From Chitinophaga polysaccharea (GTDB lineage Bacteria; Bacteroidota; Bacteroidia; Chitinophagales; Chitinophagaceae): DNA of 64,000 nt. The stretch is taken from NCBI RefSeq assembly GCF_007829335.1, contig NZ_VIWO01000003.1, positions 372,001 to 436,000 on the forward strand, given 5' to 3'. Under the pieces are notes generated by a model. It was given only the letters and a program-made list of their open reading frames with translations, was not told the origin of the DNA and ran no database searches. This document shows positions 16,841 through 25,627 of this stretch, one piece after another. Position numbers and translations under genes: made by a program. Position 1 is the first letter of the stretch. Every line of letters starts with the position of its first letter.

Positions 16841-17767
16841 TTAGTCAATCACTTTTACACCTGCGGTGTTGATTTGGGATACATAGATTTTATAATCTAC
16901 TCCCAGTGGTGCGTAAACGCTATCCATGGTGGCCGCTACTTTGCGGGCATTCTCTTCACCTTTGCTCAGCATAAAAACAGATGGGCCGGAACCGGAAATT
17001 CCTCCGCCCAGTGCGCCGGCTTCTTTGCATTTTAATTTCAGCTCATGAAATGCCGGGATCAGGATGGCCCGCACCGGCTCTACAATCACATCTTCCAGCG
17101 AACGGCTGATCAGCTCATAATCGTCCTGGTAAAGACCAGCTACCAGCGCGGCCACATTACCCCACTGGCGGATGGCATCGGTCATCAGTACTTTTTGTTT
17201 CAGGATCTCCCGTGCATCCGATGTTTTTACTTCGATCTGTGGGTGTATAACGGTCACCCATAAATGTTCCGGGGTACGTAAACCGGTAATATCCAGCGGG
17301 CGGTAGCTTCTTACCAGGGTAAAGCCACCCAGGATGGCCGGCGCTACGTTATCTGCGTGAGCAGAGCCACAGGCCAGCCTTTCGCCTTCCATGGCAAAAC
17401 GCACCAGTTGTTTTTTGGTAAAAGGCTCGCCCAGCAAGTGATTTACGCCTACTACAGCGCCCGCACTGCTGGCGGCGCTGGAGCCAATGCCGCTGCCCGG
17501 ATGTATATTTTTAAAGATCTCTATTTCAATACCAATATCAGGTCGCTCATATTTCTGTAATAACGCCTGAACAGCCACCCCGGCCACGTTCCTGGATGCT
17601 TCCAGGGGCAGGTCGGCACCATGGATGGCAGTAATACGGATACCTGGTTCACTGCTCCTGCGGAGAATCATCTCGTCTCCCGGCGCATCCAGTGCCAGTC
17701 CTATTACGTCAAATCCACAGGCAACATTGGCCACAGTTCCCGGCGCAAATACTTTGATACTATCCAT
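16841..17767 (-). CDS. thrB: homoserine kinase
   Basis: GHMP-family kinase that phosphorylates homoserine with ATP. 308 residues. N-terminal VFAPGTVANVACGFDVIG, the phosphate-binding loop HPGSGIGSSAASSAG (about 89-103) and the C-terminal GGGISGSGPS motif are all intact. Second gene of thrABC, 74 bases after thrA. Confidence 0.97.
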   Translation of the reverse strand: MDSIKVFAPGTVANVACGFDVIGLALDAPGDEMILRRSSEPGIRITAIHGADLPLEASRNVAGVAVQALLQKYERPDIGIEIEIFKNIHPGSGIGSSAASSAGAVVGVNHLLGEPFTKKQLVRFAMEGERLACGSAHADNVAPAILGGFTLVRSYRPLDITGLRTPEHLWVTVIHPQIEVKTSDAREILKQKVLMTDAIRQWGNVAALVAGLYQDDYELISRSLEDVIVEPVRAILIPAFHELKLKCKEAGALGGGISGSGPSVFMLSKGEENARKVAATMDSVYAPLGVDYKIYVSQINTAGVKVID

Positions 17768-17841
17768 AAACCGTATTAGTTAGTTTAATTTAAGAATTGA
17801 TTTTTACGTTTGCAACAATCCGCAAAGTCTTCATATAAAAT

Positions 17842-20286
17842 TTATAATCTGGCACTGCGGATAATATCTGCAAATATGCCCGAGGCGGTAACATCGGCGC
17901 CTGTACCGGCGCCTTTTACGATCAGCGGCTGGTCTTTATAGCGACTGGTACTATACAGTACAATGTTATCCTTGCCTTCCAGTTTAAAAAACGGGTGATC
18001 CACGCCTACGCTTTGCAGGCCCACAGATGCTTTACCATCTTCATAACGGGCTACAAATTTCAATCGCTTGCCCTCAGCGGCAGCGGCTTCCCGCAATCCC
18101 TGGAAATGGCCGGCATGTACATCCAGCGTTTCATAAAAGTCTGCCACCGATGGCGCATCCAGGCAGGCACCGGGAAGGAAAGAGTAGTTGGTGATTTCAT
18201 CCATCTCAATGGCGGCGCCACTTTCCCGTGCCAGGATCAGAATCTTTCTCATCACGTCTTTCCCGCTCAGGTCTATCCGCGGATCTGGTTCGGTATATCC
18301 TTCATCCTGTGCGGCTTTTACCACCTGCCGGAAGCTGGTGCCATTCACAAAATGATTGAATACAAAGTTCAGGCTGCCGGACAATACGGCTTCTATACTA
18401 TGTACTTTATCGCCGCTCCGGATCAGGTCATTCAGTGTGTTGATCACTGGTAAACCGGCACCCACATTGGTTTCGAATAGGAAGGAGGCATTGTATTTCC
18501 GGGCCAGGTCCTTGAGTTTCTTGTAGTAGGCATAATCGGAAGAACAGGCAATCTTATTGCAGGTAACTACGGAAATACCATGTTGCAGGAACTCGTGGTA
18601 TACGGCGGCAATATCGGCACTGGCGGTATTATCTACAAATACGCTGTTGCGCAGGTTCAGCGCTTTGATTTGTTGTACAAAATCATCAGTATTTAAATGC
18701 GCTCCGCTGGCCAGTTGGGTACGCCAGTCATCGAGTACAATGCCGGTTTCAGCTACCAGGGTATGTTTGCTATTAGCCAGCCCGATCACCCTCACCTGCA
18801 AGCCCAGCTCGTTGCGCAGGTAATGTTCCTGCTGTTGCAGTTGTTCCAGTAGTTTACTACCCACGTTGCCTACGCCCGCTATAAAGAGGTTGATCTGTTT
18901 GAGCGGTGTTTCAAAGAAGGTTTCATGCATCACGTTCAACGCTTTCCTGATATCAGCCTTGTTGATGACGGCGGAAATATTTTTTTCGGTAGATCCCTGT
19001 GCAATGGCCCTTACATTGATACCATTTCTGCCAAGGGTGCCAAAAAGCTTGCCGCTGGTGCCATGATGATTTTTCATGTTGTCGCCTACTACGGCCACGA
19101 TGCAGAGATCTTTTTCTACCTGCAACGGTTCTATACGCTTCTCCAGTATTTCCTGTCCAAACTCACTGTCTACCGCAGTTTTGGCTTTCAGCATATCCGC
19201 TTCATGAATGCCTACGGTGATGGAGTGTTCAGAGGAACTCTGGGTAATCAGGATAACGTTGATGCGTTCCCGTAGCAGGGATTCAAACAGCCGTTTGGAG
19301 AAACCGGGAATACCCACCATACCGCTACCTTCGAGGGTGAGCAGGGCAATATGTTGAATACCGGAGATACCGGTAACGGGTAAACTCCGTTCTTCGTTGT
19401 CCTGTATCAGGGTACCATGATCTTCAGGCGCAAAAGTATTTTTGATCCAGATGGGAATACGTTTACTCATCACTGGTTGAATGGTGGGAGGGTAGATGAC
19501 TTTGGCGCCGAAGTGCGACAGCTCCATCGCTTCTACATAAGAGATATGTGAAATAGGAATAGCCTGTGATACCATGCGGGGATCGGCGGTCATCATGCCG
19601 CTTACATCGGTCCATATGTCCAGTACGGATGCATTTACAGCGGCTGCTACAATGGAGGCGGTATAATCGGAGCCGCCCCGGCCCAGCGTAGTAGTTTCTC
19701 CTTCTGCAGTAGCGGCTACAAAGCCGGGAAGTACTACGTAGTCGCTGGTATTCTGCGCAAAGAACTGTGCAATATTGTGGTTGGTGGTAACAAAGTTAAC
19801 GGTAGCATGACCGAACTGCTGATCGGTAACAATCAGTTCGCGGCTGTCTTTACAGCTGGCGGAAAATCCCTGTTGCTTCAACTTTTCTGCTACGATCACG
19901 CAGGACATCAATTCGCCGTAGCTCATGATTTTGTCAAGGGTACGGGGACTTAGTTCCGCTACCTGGAAGATGCCATCACAAAGGTTTTCCAGGGCATTGA
20001 GTTTTTTCTTCAGCTGGCTGATCTGGCTGCTTTGTGCGGTGATAGGGAACAGTTCACGGATGGTATCCAGGTGCCTGGCTTCAATTTCCTGCAACACTTC
20101 TTTGTAGGCTTCCTTGCCTTTTTCAGCCAGTTGACCACAGCGTATAAGCTTGTCCGTAATTCCTCCCAGTGCGGATACTACAATGGCATACTGTCCTGCA
20201 GGTTTATATTGTTTGAGGATGTGACAAACCTGTTCTATTGCTTTGGCGCTTCCTACTGAAGTGCCGCCGAATTTTAATACTTGCAT
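17842..20286 (-). CDS. thrA: bifunctional aspartokinase / homoserine dehydrogenase
   Basis: Catalyses the first and third steps from aspartate to homoserine. 814 residues, the usual length for the fused enzyme. N-terminal kinase domain with KFGGTSVGS (residues 5-13) and the LGRGGSDYTA block (about 202-211); tandem ACT regulatory domains (about 315-450, allosteric inhibition by threonine expected); C-terminal homoserine dehydrogenase with Rossmann motif GVGNVGSKLL (about 468-477) and the catalytic-domain segment EPDPRIDLSGKDVMRK. The ATG at 20284-20286 is preceded by a Thr-rich leader peptide gene and hairpins, so the operon is probably controlled by transcription attenuation. Confidence 0.97.
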   Translation of the reverse strand: MQVLKFGGTSVGSAKAIEQVCHILKQYKPAGQYAIVVSALGGITDKLIRCGQLAEKGKEAYKEVLQEIEARHLDTIRELFPITAQSSQISQLKKKLNALENLCDGIFQVAELSPRTLDKIMSYGELMSCVIVAEKLKQQGFSASCKDSRELIVTDQQFGHATVNFVTTNHNIAQFFAQNTSDYVVLPGFVAATAEGETTTLGRGGSDYTASIVAAAVNASVLDIWTDVSGMMTADPRMVSQAIPISHISYVEAMELSHFGAKVIYPPTIQPVMSKRIPIWIKNTFAPEDHGTLIQDNEERSLPVTGISGIQHIALLTLEGSGMVGIPGFSKRLFESLLRERINVILITQSSSEHSITVGIHEADMLKAKTAVDSEFGQEILEKRIEPLQVEKDLCIVAVVGDNMKNHHGTSGKLFGTLGRNGINVRAIAQGSTEKNISAVINKADIRKALNVMHETFFETPLKQINLFIAGVGNVGSKLLEQLQQQEHYLRNELGLQVRVIGLANSKHTLVAETGIVLDDWRTQLASGAHLNTDDFVQQIKALNLRNSVFVDNTASADIAAVYHEFLQHGISVVTCNKIACSSDYAYYKKLKDLARKYNASFLFETNVGAGLPVINTLNDLIRSGDKVHSIEAVLSGSLNFVFNHFVNGTSFRQVVKAAQDEGYTEPDPRIDLSGKDVMRKILILARESGAAIEMDEITNYSFLPGACLDAPSVADFYETLDVHAGHFQGLREAAAAEGKRLKFVARYEDGKASVGLQSVGVDHPFFKLEGKDNIVLYSTSRYKDQPLIVKGAGTGADVTASGIFADIIRSARL

Positions 20287-20443
20287 ATGGAAAATTTATA
20301 CGTAGATAACTCCGGGTCCTCCCGGTTAGGTACCACCTGTTGTGGTCATTGGATCATATGTGAAAACTAACCCCGCACTGGGGTTGTAATAATGGTAGAC
20401 GTGGTCGCCATAGTGCCCGAAACCACCTGCCGGGAAGCAGTGG
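20287..20443 (-). promoter_or_regulatory. threonine-operon attenuator region
   Basis: Minus-strand leader between about 20443 and the thrA ATG. Ordered hairpins: (1) CCACTGC / GCAGGTGG at 20443-20423; (2) AACCCC-AGTGC-GGGGTT at 20385-20369 followed by AGTTTT, terminator-like and overlapping the last leader codons; (3) ACCAC-AACAG-GTGGT at 20346-20332; (4) CCGGG-AGGA-CCCGG at 20325-20312. The ACCAC of leader codons 2-4 can pair with the GTGG of hairpin 1, so alternative structures are possible. The layout fits ribosome-mediated attenuation; which hairpin terminates is not certain. Confidence 0.7.
20367..20411 (-). CDS. thrL: threonine operon leader peptide
   Basis: A 14-codon frame: ATG GCG ACC ACG TCT ACC, then ATT ATT ACA ACC CCA GTG CGG GGT TAG, giving MATTSTIITTPVRG. 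Five Thr and two adjacent Ile among 14 residues is exactly what a threonine/isoleucine-sensing leader needs (compare the Thr/Ile-rich ThrL of enterobacteria). It ends 80 bases before the thrA ATG and is surrounded by hairpins. AGGTGG lies about 15 bases upstream of its ATG, a possible ribosome site. Too short for standard gene calling. Confidence 0.8.
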   Translation of the reverse strand: MATTSTIITTPVRG

Positions 20444-20884
20444 TTATTGTAAAGGATTGATATGTATTAAACGGTATCACTATTGAAATATGACGATTGT
20501 GTAACAAAAGTCCGCAATTACACCGGTAAATAAAAGCGCAGTGAGCATTTTTAGAAATGTTTCAAAAAAAGGCTGTTTAGTTTGTATTTGTGTGTTATTG
20601 TGCTGCTTTTAATGATATATTTTCAATGAAGGAAAAATTATTTGATAATTTTACTATTTCATTATTTTCAATAAATACTGAATCAATGATAATATTGAGA
20701 CAATTGTAGTTGTTCTTAGCCGGATTTTTACTGCTCCACTGACCGGATTGTCATATACCCCGACTTGTCTTTCATCTCCATAACATCTTTTGGAGATTAT
20801 TAAATTATATCCTTACCTTAGTGACCTAAACAATCGCCACTTGTCCATTTCGTTGAAATATACAAGCAACAGTCAGTCAAATTA
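20412..20884. other. intergenic region upstream of the thr leader
   Basis: AT-rich stretch of 473 bases. It should contain the thr operon promoter but no complete Bacteroidota consensus was found. The only structures seen are hairpin 1 of the attenuator (20423-20443) and a small inverted repeat ATCTCCA / TGGAGAT at 20774-20797. Confidence 0.5.
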
Positions 20885-21067
20885 CTACTTCCTCATGGCA
20901 ACGCTTGCCATGGATTCGGCTTTGGCATAACCTTTCCCAACGGCCTCTAACGGCCATTCTTCGTGTTTATATACCGTAACTTTGTAATAGTATTCCGTTG
21001 CTATTCCTGTGCGTGTACAACTGTTTACCAGTTCACATTTACAGGTTTCCTGCAACCCACTACGCAA
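20885..21067 (-). CDS. short dsRBD-like protein or gene remnant
   Basis: A 60-codon frame opening at TTG (21065-21067) with an in-frame TAA three codons upstream and no ATG. The C-terminal half reads EYYYKVTVYKHEEWPL followed by VGKGYAKAESMASVAMRK, which resembles the last beta strand and helix 2 of a double-stranded-RNA-binding domain (G-G-S/A-K-K-AE--AA--A pattern). The N-terminal part has four Cys (TCKCELVNSC). It could be a real small protein using TTG or what is left of a longer gene. Low certainty. Confidence 0.4.
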   Translation of the reverse strand: MRSGLQETCKCELVNSCTRTGIATEYYYKVTVYKHEEWPLEAVGKGYAKAESMASVAMRK

Positions 21068-21120
21068 ATGATTTTATTTACCGGCAACCGGGCAATCATA
21101 CACCCATTCAATTATTAATT

Positions 21121-21155
21121 GTACACCAGCACAATCATCGTACACCAGCACAATC
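21121..21155 (+). repeat. tandem direct repeat upstream of hmgA
   Basis: GTACACCAGCACAATC occurs at 21121-21136 and again at 21140-21155, a 19-base period (about two helical turns), 18 bases before the hmgA ATG. The position and spacing suit a regulator binding the same face of the helix twice, or a simple duplication. Confidence 0.7.
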
Positions 21156-21172
21156 TTTTCAATTTACCTGTT

Positions 21173-22330
21173 ATGCCACATTATCATAAACTTGGACAAA
21201 TACCACATAAGCGCCATACCCAGTTCCGCAAACCGGATGGCAAGCTGTATTCGGAACAGCTATTTTCCACGGAAGGCTTTTCTTCTCACTCCAGCTTATT
21301 ATATCACTGTCACCCACCTACGGAGATAGTGAAGGTAGACGAGCCCTATTCCGTAGCGCCCAAAATAGCGGAAGAAAAAATGCTGAAACACCGCAGCTTC
21401 ATGGGCTTCAAAGTAAAGCCGGAAGATGATTTCCTGCAGAGCCGCAAGGCGGTATTGGTCAATAGCGACCTGCATATTGTACTGGCAGCTCCCCGCAAAA
21501 GCATGGAAGGGTACTTCTATAAAAATGCAGATGCCGATGAAATGATCTTCGTGCATGAAGGAAGCGGTACCCTGAAAACACAGTACGGACAACTGACTTT
21601 CGGTTATGGCGACTACCTGGTAATTCCACGTGGTACGATTTACCAGATCAAATTTAACACGGCAGACAACCGCCTGTTCATTGTAGAGTCGTTTAGTCCG
21701 ATTCGTTATCCCAAAAGATATCTCAGTAAATATGGCCAGCTGCTGGAACATTCGCCCTATTGCGAAAGGGATATCAGGCAGCCGGAAAACCTGGAAACGA
21801 TCGATGAAGAAGGCGATTTCCTGATCCTGGCCAAAAAGAAAGGCGTTATTTACCCGCTCCATTATAAACATCATCCGTTCGATGTGGTAGGATGGGATGG
21901 CTGCGAATACCCGTTTGCCTTTTCCATCCACGACTTTGAGCCAATTACCGGAAGGGTGCACCAGCCACCTCCGGTGCACCAGACATTTGAAGGCAACAAC
22001 TTCGTGGTATGCTCCTTCTGTCCGCGCCTGTTCGACTATCATCCGCAGGCTATTCCGGCTCCGTATAACCATAGTAATATCGACAGCGATGAGGTATTAT
22101 ACTATGTGGATGGCGACTTTATGAGTCGCAAGCATGTGGAACGCGGTATGATTACGCTGCACCCGGCGGGCATCCCGCATGGACCGCACCCGGGCGCCGT
22201 GGAAAAGAGCATCGGCGCTAAAGAAACAAAAGAACTGGCAGTGATGGTGGATACTTTCCATCCGTTACAGATAACAGCAGCAGCATTAGACATTGAAGAT
22301 GGCAGCTATGTAATGAGCTGGGCAGAGTAA
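21173..22330 (+). CDS. hmgA: homogentisate 1,2-dioxygenase
   Basis: Iron-dependent ring-cleaving enzyme that turns homogentisate into maleylacetoacetate in tyrosine catabolism. 385 residues from the ATG at 21173 (MPHYHKLGQIPHKRHTQFR), preferred over an upstream in-frame non-ATG start at 21119 because the extra residues are encoded by the direct repeats. Cupin fold; family features visible are YKNADADEMIFVHEGSG, YLVIPRGT and the iron-binding HPAGIPHGPHPG near residue 330-341. Followed after 44 bases by the HPPD gene, which makes its substrate. Confidence 0.94.
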   Translation: MPHYHKLGQIPHKRHTQFRKPDGKLYSEQLFSTEGFSSHSSLLYHCHPPTEIVKVDEPYSVAPKIAEEKMLKHRSFMGFKVKPEDDFLQSRKAVLVNSDLHIVLAAPRKSMEGYFYKNADADEMIFVHEGSGTLKTQYGQLTFGYGDYLVIPRGTIYQIKFNTADNRLFIVESFSPIRYPKRYLSKYGQLLEHSPYCERDIRQPENLETIDEEGDFLILAKKKGVIYPLHYKHHPFDVVGWDGCEYPFAFSIHDFEPITGRVHQPPPVHQTFEGNNFVVCSFCPRLFDYHPQAIPAPYNHSNIDSDEVLYYVDGDFMSRKHVERGMITLHPAGIPHGPHPGAVEKSIGAKETKELAVMVDTFHPLQITAAALDIEDGSYVMSWAE

Positions 22331-22374
22331 TAACAAAATCAACCTCCTTAATAGAACCAAAACAATTGAATGTT

Positions 22375-23505
22375 ATGGAAACAGCATTAATGAATGCCGA
22401 CAACCTAACCGGTCAGCAGGATTTTTTACCACTCAACGGTACCGACTATGTTGAGTTTTATGTAGGCAATGCCAAGCAGGCGGCCCATTACTATAAAACA
22501 GCTTTTGGCTTTCAATCTGTGGCTTATGCAGGTCCGGAAACCGGGGTAAGAGACCGGGTTTCCTATGTGTTGGCACAAAATAAACTGCGGTTTGTGCTGA
22601 CAACTTCCCTGTTGCCCGATACTGATATTGCCCGCCACGTGGCCAAGCATGGCGATGGCGTTAAAGTACTGGCTCTTTGGGTAGATGATGCCCGCGCTGC
22701 TTTTGAAGAAACCGTAAAACGCGGTGGCACCCCTTACCTGGAGCCGGTGGTAGAGAAGGACGAGTTTGGCGAGGTCGTACGCAGCGGTATCCGCACTTAT
22801 GGTGACACAGTGCATATTTTCGTGGAGCGGAAAAATTACAAGGGACTTTTCCTGCCTGGTTATAAAGAATGGAAAACTGCTTATAATCCTGCGGATACCG
22901 GTTTATTATATGTGGATCATTGCGTGGGTAACGTAGGCTGGAATGAAATGAATACCTGGGTATCGTTCTACGAACGTGTAATGGGATTCAGGAACCTGAT
23001 TTCTTTCGATGACAGCGATATTTCCACCGAATACTCTGCCCTGATGAGTAAGGTGATGAGTAACGGCAACGGCCGTGTGAAATTCCCGATCAATGAGCCG
23101 GCAGAAGGAAAGAAAAAATCCCAGATCGAAGAATACCTGGATTTCTACGGCGGCCCTGGCGTACAACACGTGGCCATTGCCACCAATGATATCGTAAAAA
23201 CGGTGACTGAACTGCAAAGCAGGGGAGTAGAATTCCTCACAGTGCCCTCTTCTTATTATGAAACGCTGCTCGACAGGGTAGGCAAAATTGATGAAGAAAT
23301 TGCCCCGCTGCAAAAACTGGGCATATTGGTAGACCGGGATGACGAAGGATACCTGTTGCAGATTTTCACCAAACCTATACAGGACCGCCCAACCGTATTT
23401 TTTGAGATTATTCAGCGTAAAGGAGCACAGTCTTTCGGTAAAGGCAATTTCAAGGCCCTTTTTGAATCGATCGAAAGAGAACAGGCCCTGCGTGGTAACT
23501 TATAA
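22375..23505 (+). CDS. hppD: 4-hydroxyphenylpyruvate dioxygenase
   Basis: Converts 4-hydroxyphenylpyruvate to homogentisate with Fe(II) and O2. 376 residues from the ATG at 22375 (three codons before it, a TTG is also in frame). Two VOC-fold halves; the three iron ligands are visible as His in VDHCVGNV (about 181), His in VQHVAIA (about 263) and Glu in FFEIIQR (about 344). The C-terminal FGKGNFKALFESIEREQ tail is the family's closing helix. Operon with hmgA, ended by a strong terminator. Confidence 0.97.
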   Translation: METALMNADNLTGQQDFLPLNGTDYVEFYVGNAKQAAHYYKTAFGFQSVAYAGPETGVRDRVSYVLAQNKLRFVLTTSLLPDTDIARHVAKHGDGVKVLALWVDDARAAFEETVKRGGTPYLEPVVEKDEFGEVVRSGIRTYGDTVHIFVERKNYKGLFLPGYKEWKTAYNPADTGLLYVDHCVGNVGWNEMNTWVSFYERVMGFRNLISFDDSDISTEYSALMSKVMSNGNGRVKFPINEPAEGKKKSQIEEYLDFYGGPGVQHVAIATNDIVKTVTELQSRGVEFLTVPSSYYETLLDRVGKIDEEIAPLQKLGILVDRDDEGYLLQIFTKPIQDRPTVFFEIIQRKGAQSFGKGNFKALFESIEREQALRGNL

Positions 23506-23576
23506 TAAACACGACCTTTTTATCAGGTGTACGGTTACTATAACCCGCCACTGATGGTTACAACTATTAAATGCAG

Positions 23577-23608
23577 AGCCCGCCTGGATTGCCCGGCGGG
23601 CTTTTTTA
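23577..23608 (+). terminator. intrinsic terminator of the hmgA-hppD operon
   Basis: Stem AGCCCGCC (23577-23584) with GGCGGGCT (23595-23602), ten-base loop, followed by TTTTTTA. It lies 71 bases after the hppD stop codon. Confidence 0.9.
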
Positions 23609-23792
23609 TTTTTATTTGTATAAATATTTATTAATTTTAATATGTAATTTTAGATAATAAGAGAATGCGTGCATAATAAATATTGTTCTGGAAGTTCCTT
23701 GTTGTTAACAACTTAATAACTAACACTTCCTTTATTTCCGGTTATTTTTATGACTTCTTTTATATACTTTAACTTTTCTTAATGTAAAACCT

Positions 23793-24614
23793 ATGCTCAA
23801 CAGATTATCCATTCAATGGGCTGGCGCAGCCATGCTCATCGCTTCTGCCCTTGCCTTTTCAGCTTTCCGCATTGATAACAATGGCCAGTCAGATACTTAT
23901 CTGCATAAAATATCTTCTCCGGCAGGGCAAACCGTATTGGAATACAATGCTGACAAAACGATCCGGAAAATTGTGCAACAGCACAAAACAGAAAATGCTG
24001 ATTACAACGATGTACAGCTGCCGGTATATGAAAATGGCCGCCTGGTAAAAAGCCTGATGGCAGATGACGAAAATGCCACTACCGGCGAACTGTATACATC
24101 CTACGATTATGCGCCTGGTGGTGATAATATGGCCAAAATCAGCTACTACCGCAATAATGCCGTATATGCCTACGATTCGCTGGTATATAACGATGCCGGT
24201 AAACTGGCCTTCCGCTACCAGGTAAGTAAAAACGCACAGAAAGGCGCCTGGGAAAATACCGGTTACCAGCAGTTTACCTGGAATGAAGACGGCGACATCT
24301 CCCGAATGGATACTTACGGTAAGCAACCGGGCTACAGCAGGTTTATGCATACGGCCATGGTCACCTATACTTACGATAACCGCCCTAATCCGCAACAGCA
24401 ACACCCGGAGCTGGCCGGCCTGATGGACCTGAACGTGGCACATTTATCGGCGCATAATATCGTAACAGAAAACTATAACAGCGCCAATTCTTCCCGGATA
24501 ATCACCAGCACGTATTCTTATGCCTATAATACCGGTAAATTTCCCATGCGTGGCACTTATATCTCCGGTGTGGATGCAGCAGTGGTGAAACTGGAATGGA
24601 TAAAGCTACAGTAA
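23793..24614 (+). CDS. secreted protein with YD-like strands, function unknown
   Basis: 273 residues. N-terminal signal peptide (IQWAGAAMLIASALAFSAF). The rest is rich in Tyr/Asn/Asp short strands such as LEYNADKTIRKI, LVYNDAGKLAFRY, FTWNEDGDISRMD and STYSYAYNTGKFP, the pattern of secreted Bacteroidota proteins that resemble RHS/YD repeats and DUF4595-like domains. Probably periplasmic or surface located. No catalytic motif was recognised. It stands alone 49 bases upstream of a small membrane protein. Confidence 0.75.
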   Translation: MLNRLSIQWAGAAMLIASALAFSAFRIDNNGQSDTYLHKISSPAGQTVLEYNADKTIRKIVQQHKTENADYNDVQLPVYENGRLVKSLMADDENATTGELYTSYDYAPGGDNMAKISYYRNNAVYAYDSLVYNDAGKLAFRYQVSKNAQKGAWENTGYQQFTWNEDGDISRMDTYGKQPGYSRFMHTAMVTYTYDNRPNPQQQHPELAGLMDLNVAHLSAHNIVTENYNSANSSRIITSTYSYAYNTGKFPMRGTYISGVDAAVVKLEWIKLQ

Positions 24615-24663
24615 GGCAATAATCTGTAACTTTACAATATTAAAACCAGGAGTTTCGTTTTTT

Positions 24664-24852
24664 ATGAAGATGCAAACATTATTCGGCGTACTATTTTTGT
24701 TGGGAGGAATTTTTCAGGCGTTCACGGCTATATTGATCTACCAGGGACATAAACACTATATACTTAAGATTGCCAGCAAAAAGGTGAGTATGGTAGTATA
24801 TTTTATTCTTTCGCTGTTATTGTTTTATCTTGCTTACGTGAATCTGGTTTAA
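24664..24852 (+). CDS. small two-helix membrane protein
   Basis: 62 residues with two hydrophobic segments (about 5-25, LFGVLFLLGGIFQAFTAILIY, and about 41-61, MVVYFILSLLLFYLAYVNL) separated by a short basic loop (HKHYILKIASKK). ATG at 24664 after an AGGAGT-like site. The composition is clearly that of a real membrane protein; no family recognised. It lies 25 bases ahead of the L,D-transpeptidase-like gene and may be co-transcribed. Confidence 0.65.
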   Translation: MKMQTLFGVLFLLGGIFQAFTAILIYQGHKHYILKIASKKVSMVVYFILSLLLFYLAYVNLV

Positions 24853-24877
24853 TATTAAAATTTTGTTGAATTAGTAT

Positions 24878-25627
24878 ATGAAGCGACTTGTTGTAATCGT
24901 TCTGATATTGCTCGGTGCCGGTAAAATTTTTGCGCAGCAGTCTTTCCTCGAAAATCAGAAAATGTTTCCCAAAGTAGGGGAGGCCTACCGGGAAAAAGAG
25001 GAGTTGCTCAAAAAAGAGTTTGAAAAGAAAGGGCTTGCCTATCCTGCGAAATATATTTTCATACGCTCTTTTAAACTGGACAGCGAAATGGAGATCTGGG
25101 TGAAGAATAACGCATCAGATAGCTTCCGCCTGTTCAAATCCTACCGGGTTTGTACCTTGTCCGGGAAAATGGGGCCTAAGCGTAAAGAAGGTGACCGCCA
25201 GGTGCCGGAAGGGTTCTATTATATCAACGACTTCAATCCAAACAGTAACTATCACCTCTCCCTGGGTATTAATTATCCCAACTATTCCGACCGCATCCTG
25301 AGCGATCAGAAAAATCCGGGAGGTGAAATCTATATCCACGGCAACTGTATCACAGTAGGTTGTATTCCGTTAACCGACGAGTTTATCGATGAGGTATACG
25401 TGCTGGCCGTAAATGCTAAAAATGCAGGACAGGATTTTATCCCCGTGCACGTTTTTCCCGTTAAATTCAACAATCAGGGTTCCATGAACTACCTTGGCAC
25501 CTTTACACTCACCGATGGTTCTTCCAAACAGTTTTGGACGGAGCTCAGATCTGCTTACGACTATTTCGAAAAGCACCATAAGCTGCCAGTAGTACTGGTC
25601 GATGCCAAAGGCAAGTACATACTCTAA
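24878..25627 (+). CDS. L,D-transpeptidase (YkuD)-domain protein, YafK-like
   Basis: 249 residues with a signal peptide (MKRLVVIVLILLGAGKIFAQ). The YkuD catalytic block is visible: IYIHGN with His154 and VGCIPL with the nucleophile Cys162. The preceding GPKRKEGDRQVPEGFYYI is typical of the YafK branch. Expected in the periplasm, where such enzymes link or release peptidoglycan-attached proteins or modify cross-links; the exact reaction is inferred. The stop codon starts hairpin repeat copy 2. Confidence 0.88.
   Translation: MKRLVVIVLILLGAGKIFAQQSFLENQKMFPKVGEAYREKEELLKKEFEKKGLAYPAKYIFIRSFKLDSEMEIWVKNNASDSFRLFKSYRVCTLSGKMGPKRKEGDRQVPEGFYYINDFNPNSNYHLSLGINYPNYSDRILSDQKNPGGEIYIHGNCITVGCIPLTDEFIDEVYVLAVNAKNAGQDFIPVHVFPVKFNNQGSMNYLGTFTLTDGSSKQFWTELRSAYDYFEKHHKLPVVLVDAKGKYIL

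Noticed and set aside
20774..20797. Small inverted repeat ATCTCCA / TGGAGAT upstream of the thr leader
   Set aside because: Seven-base arms with a ten-base loop and no T tract are too weak to call a terminator or operator.
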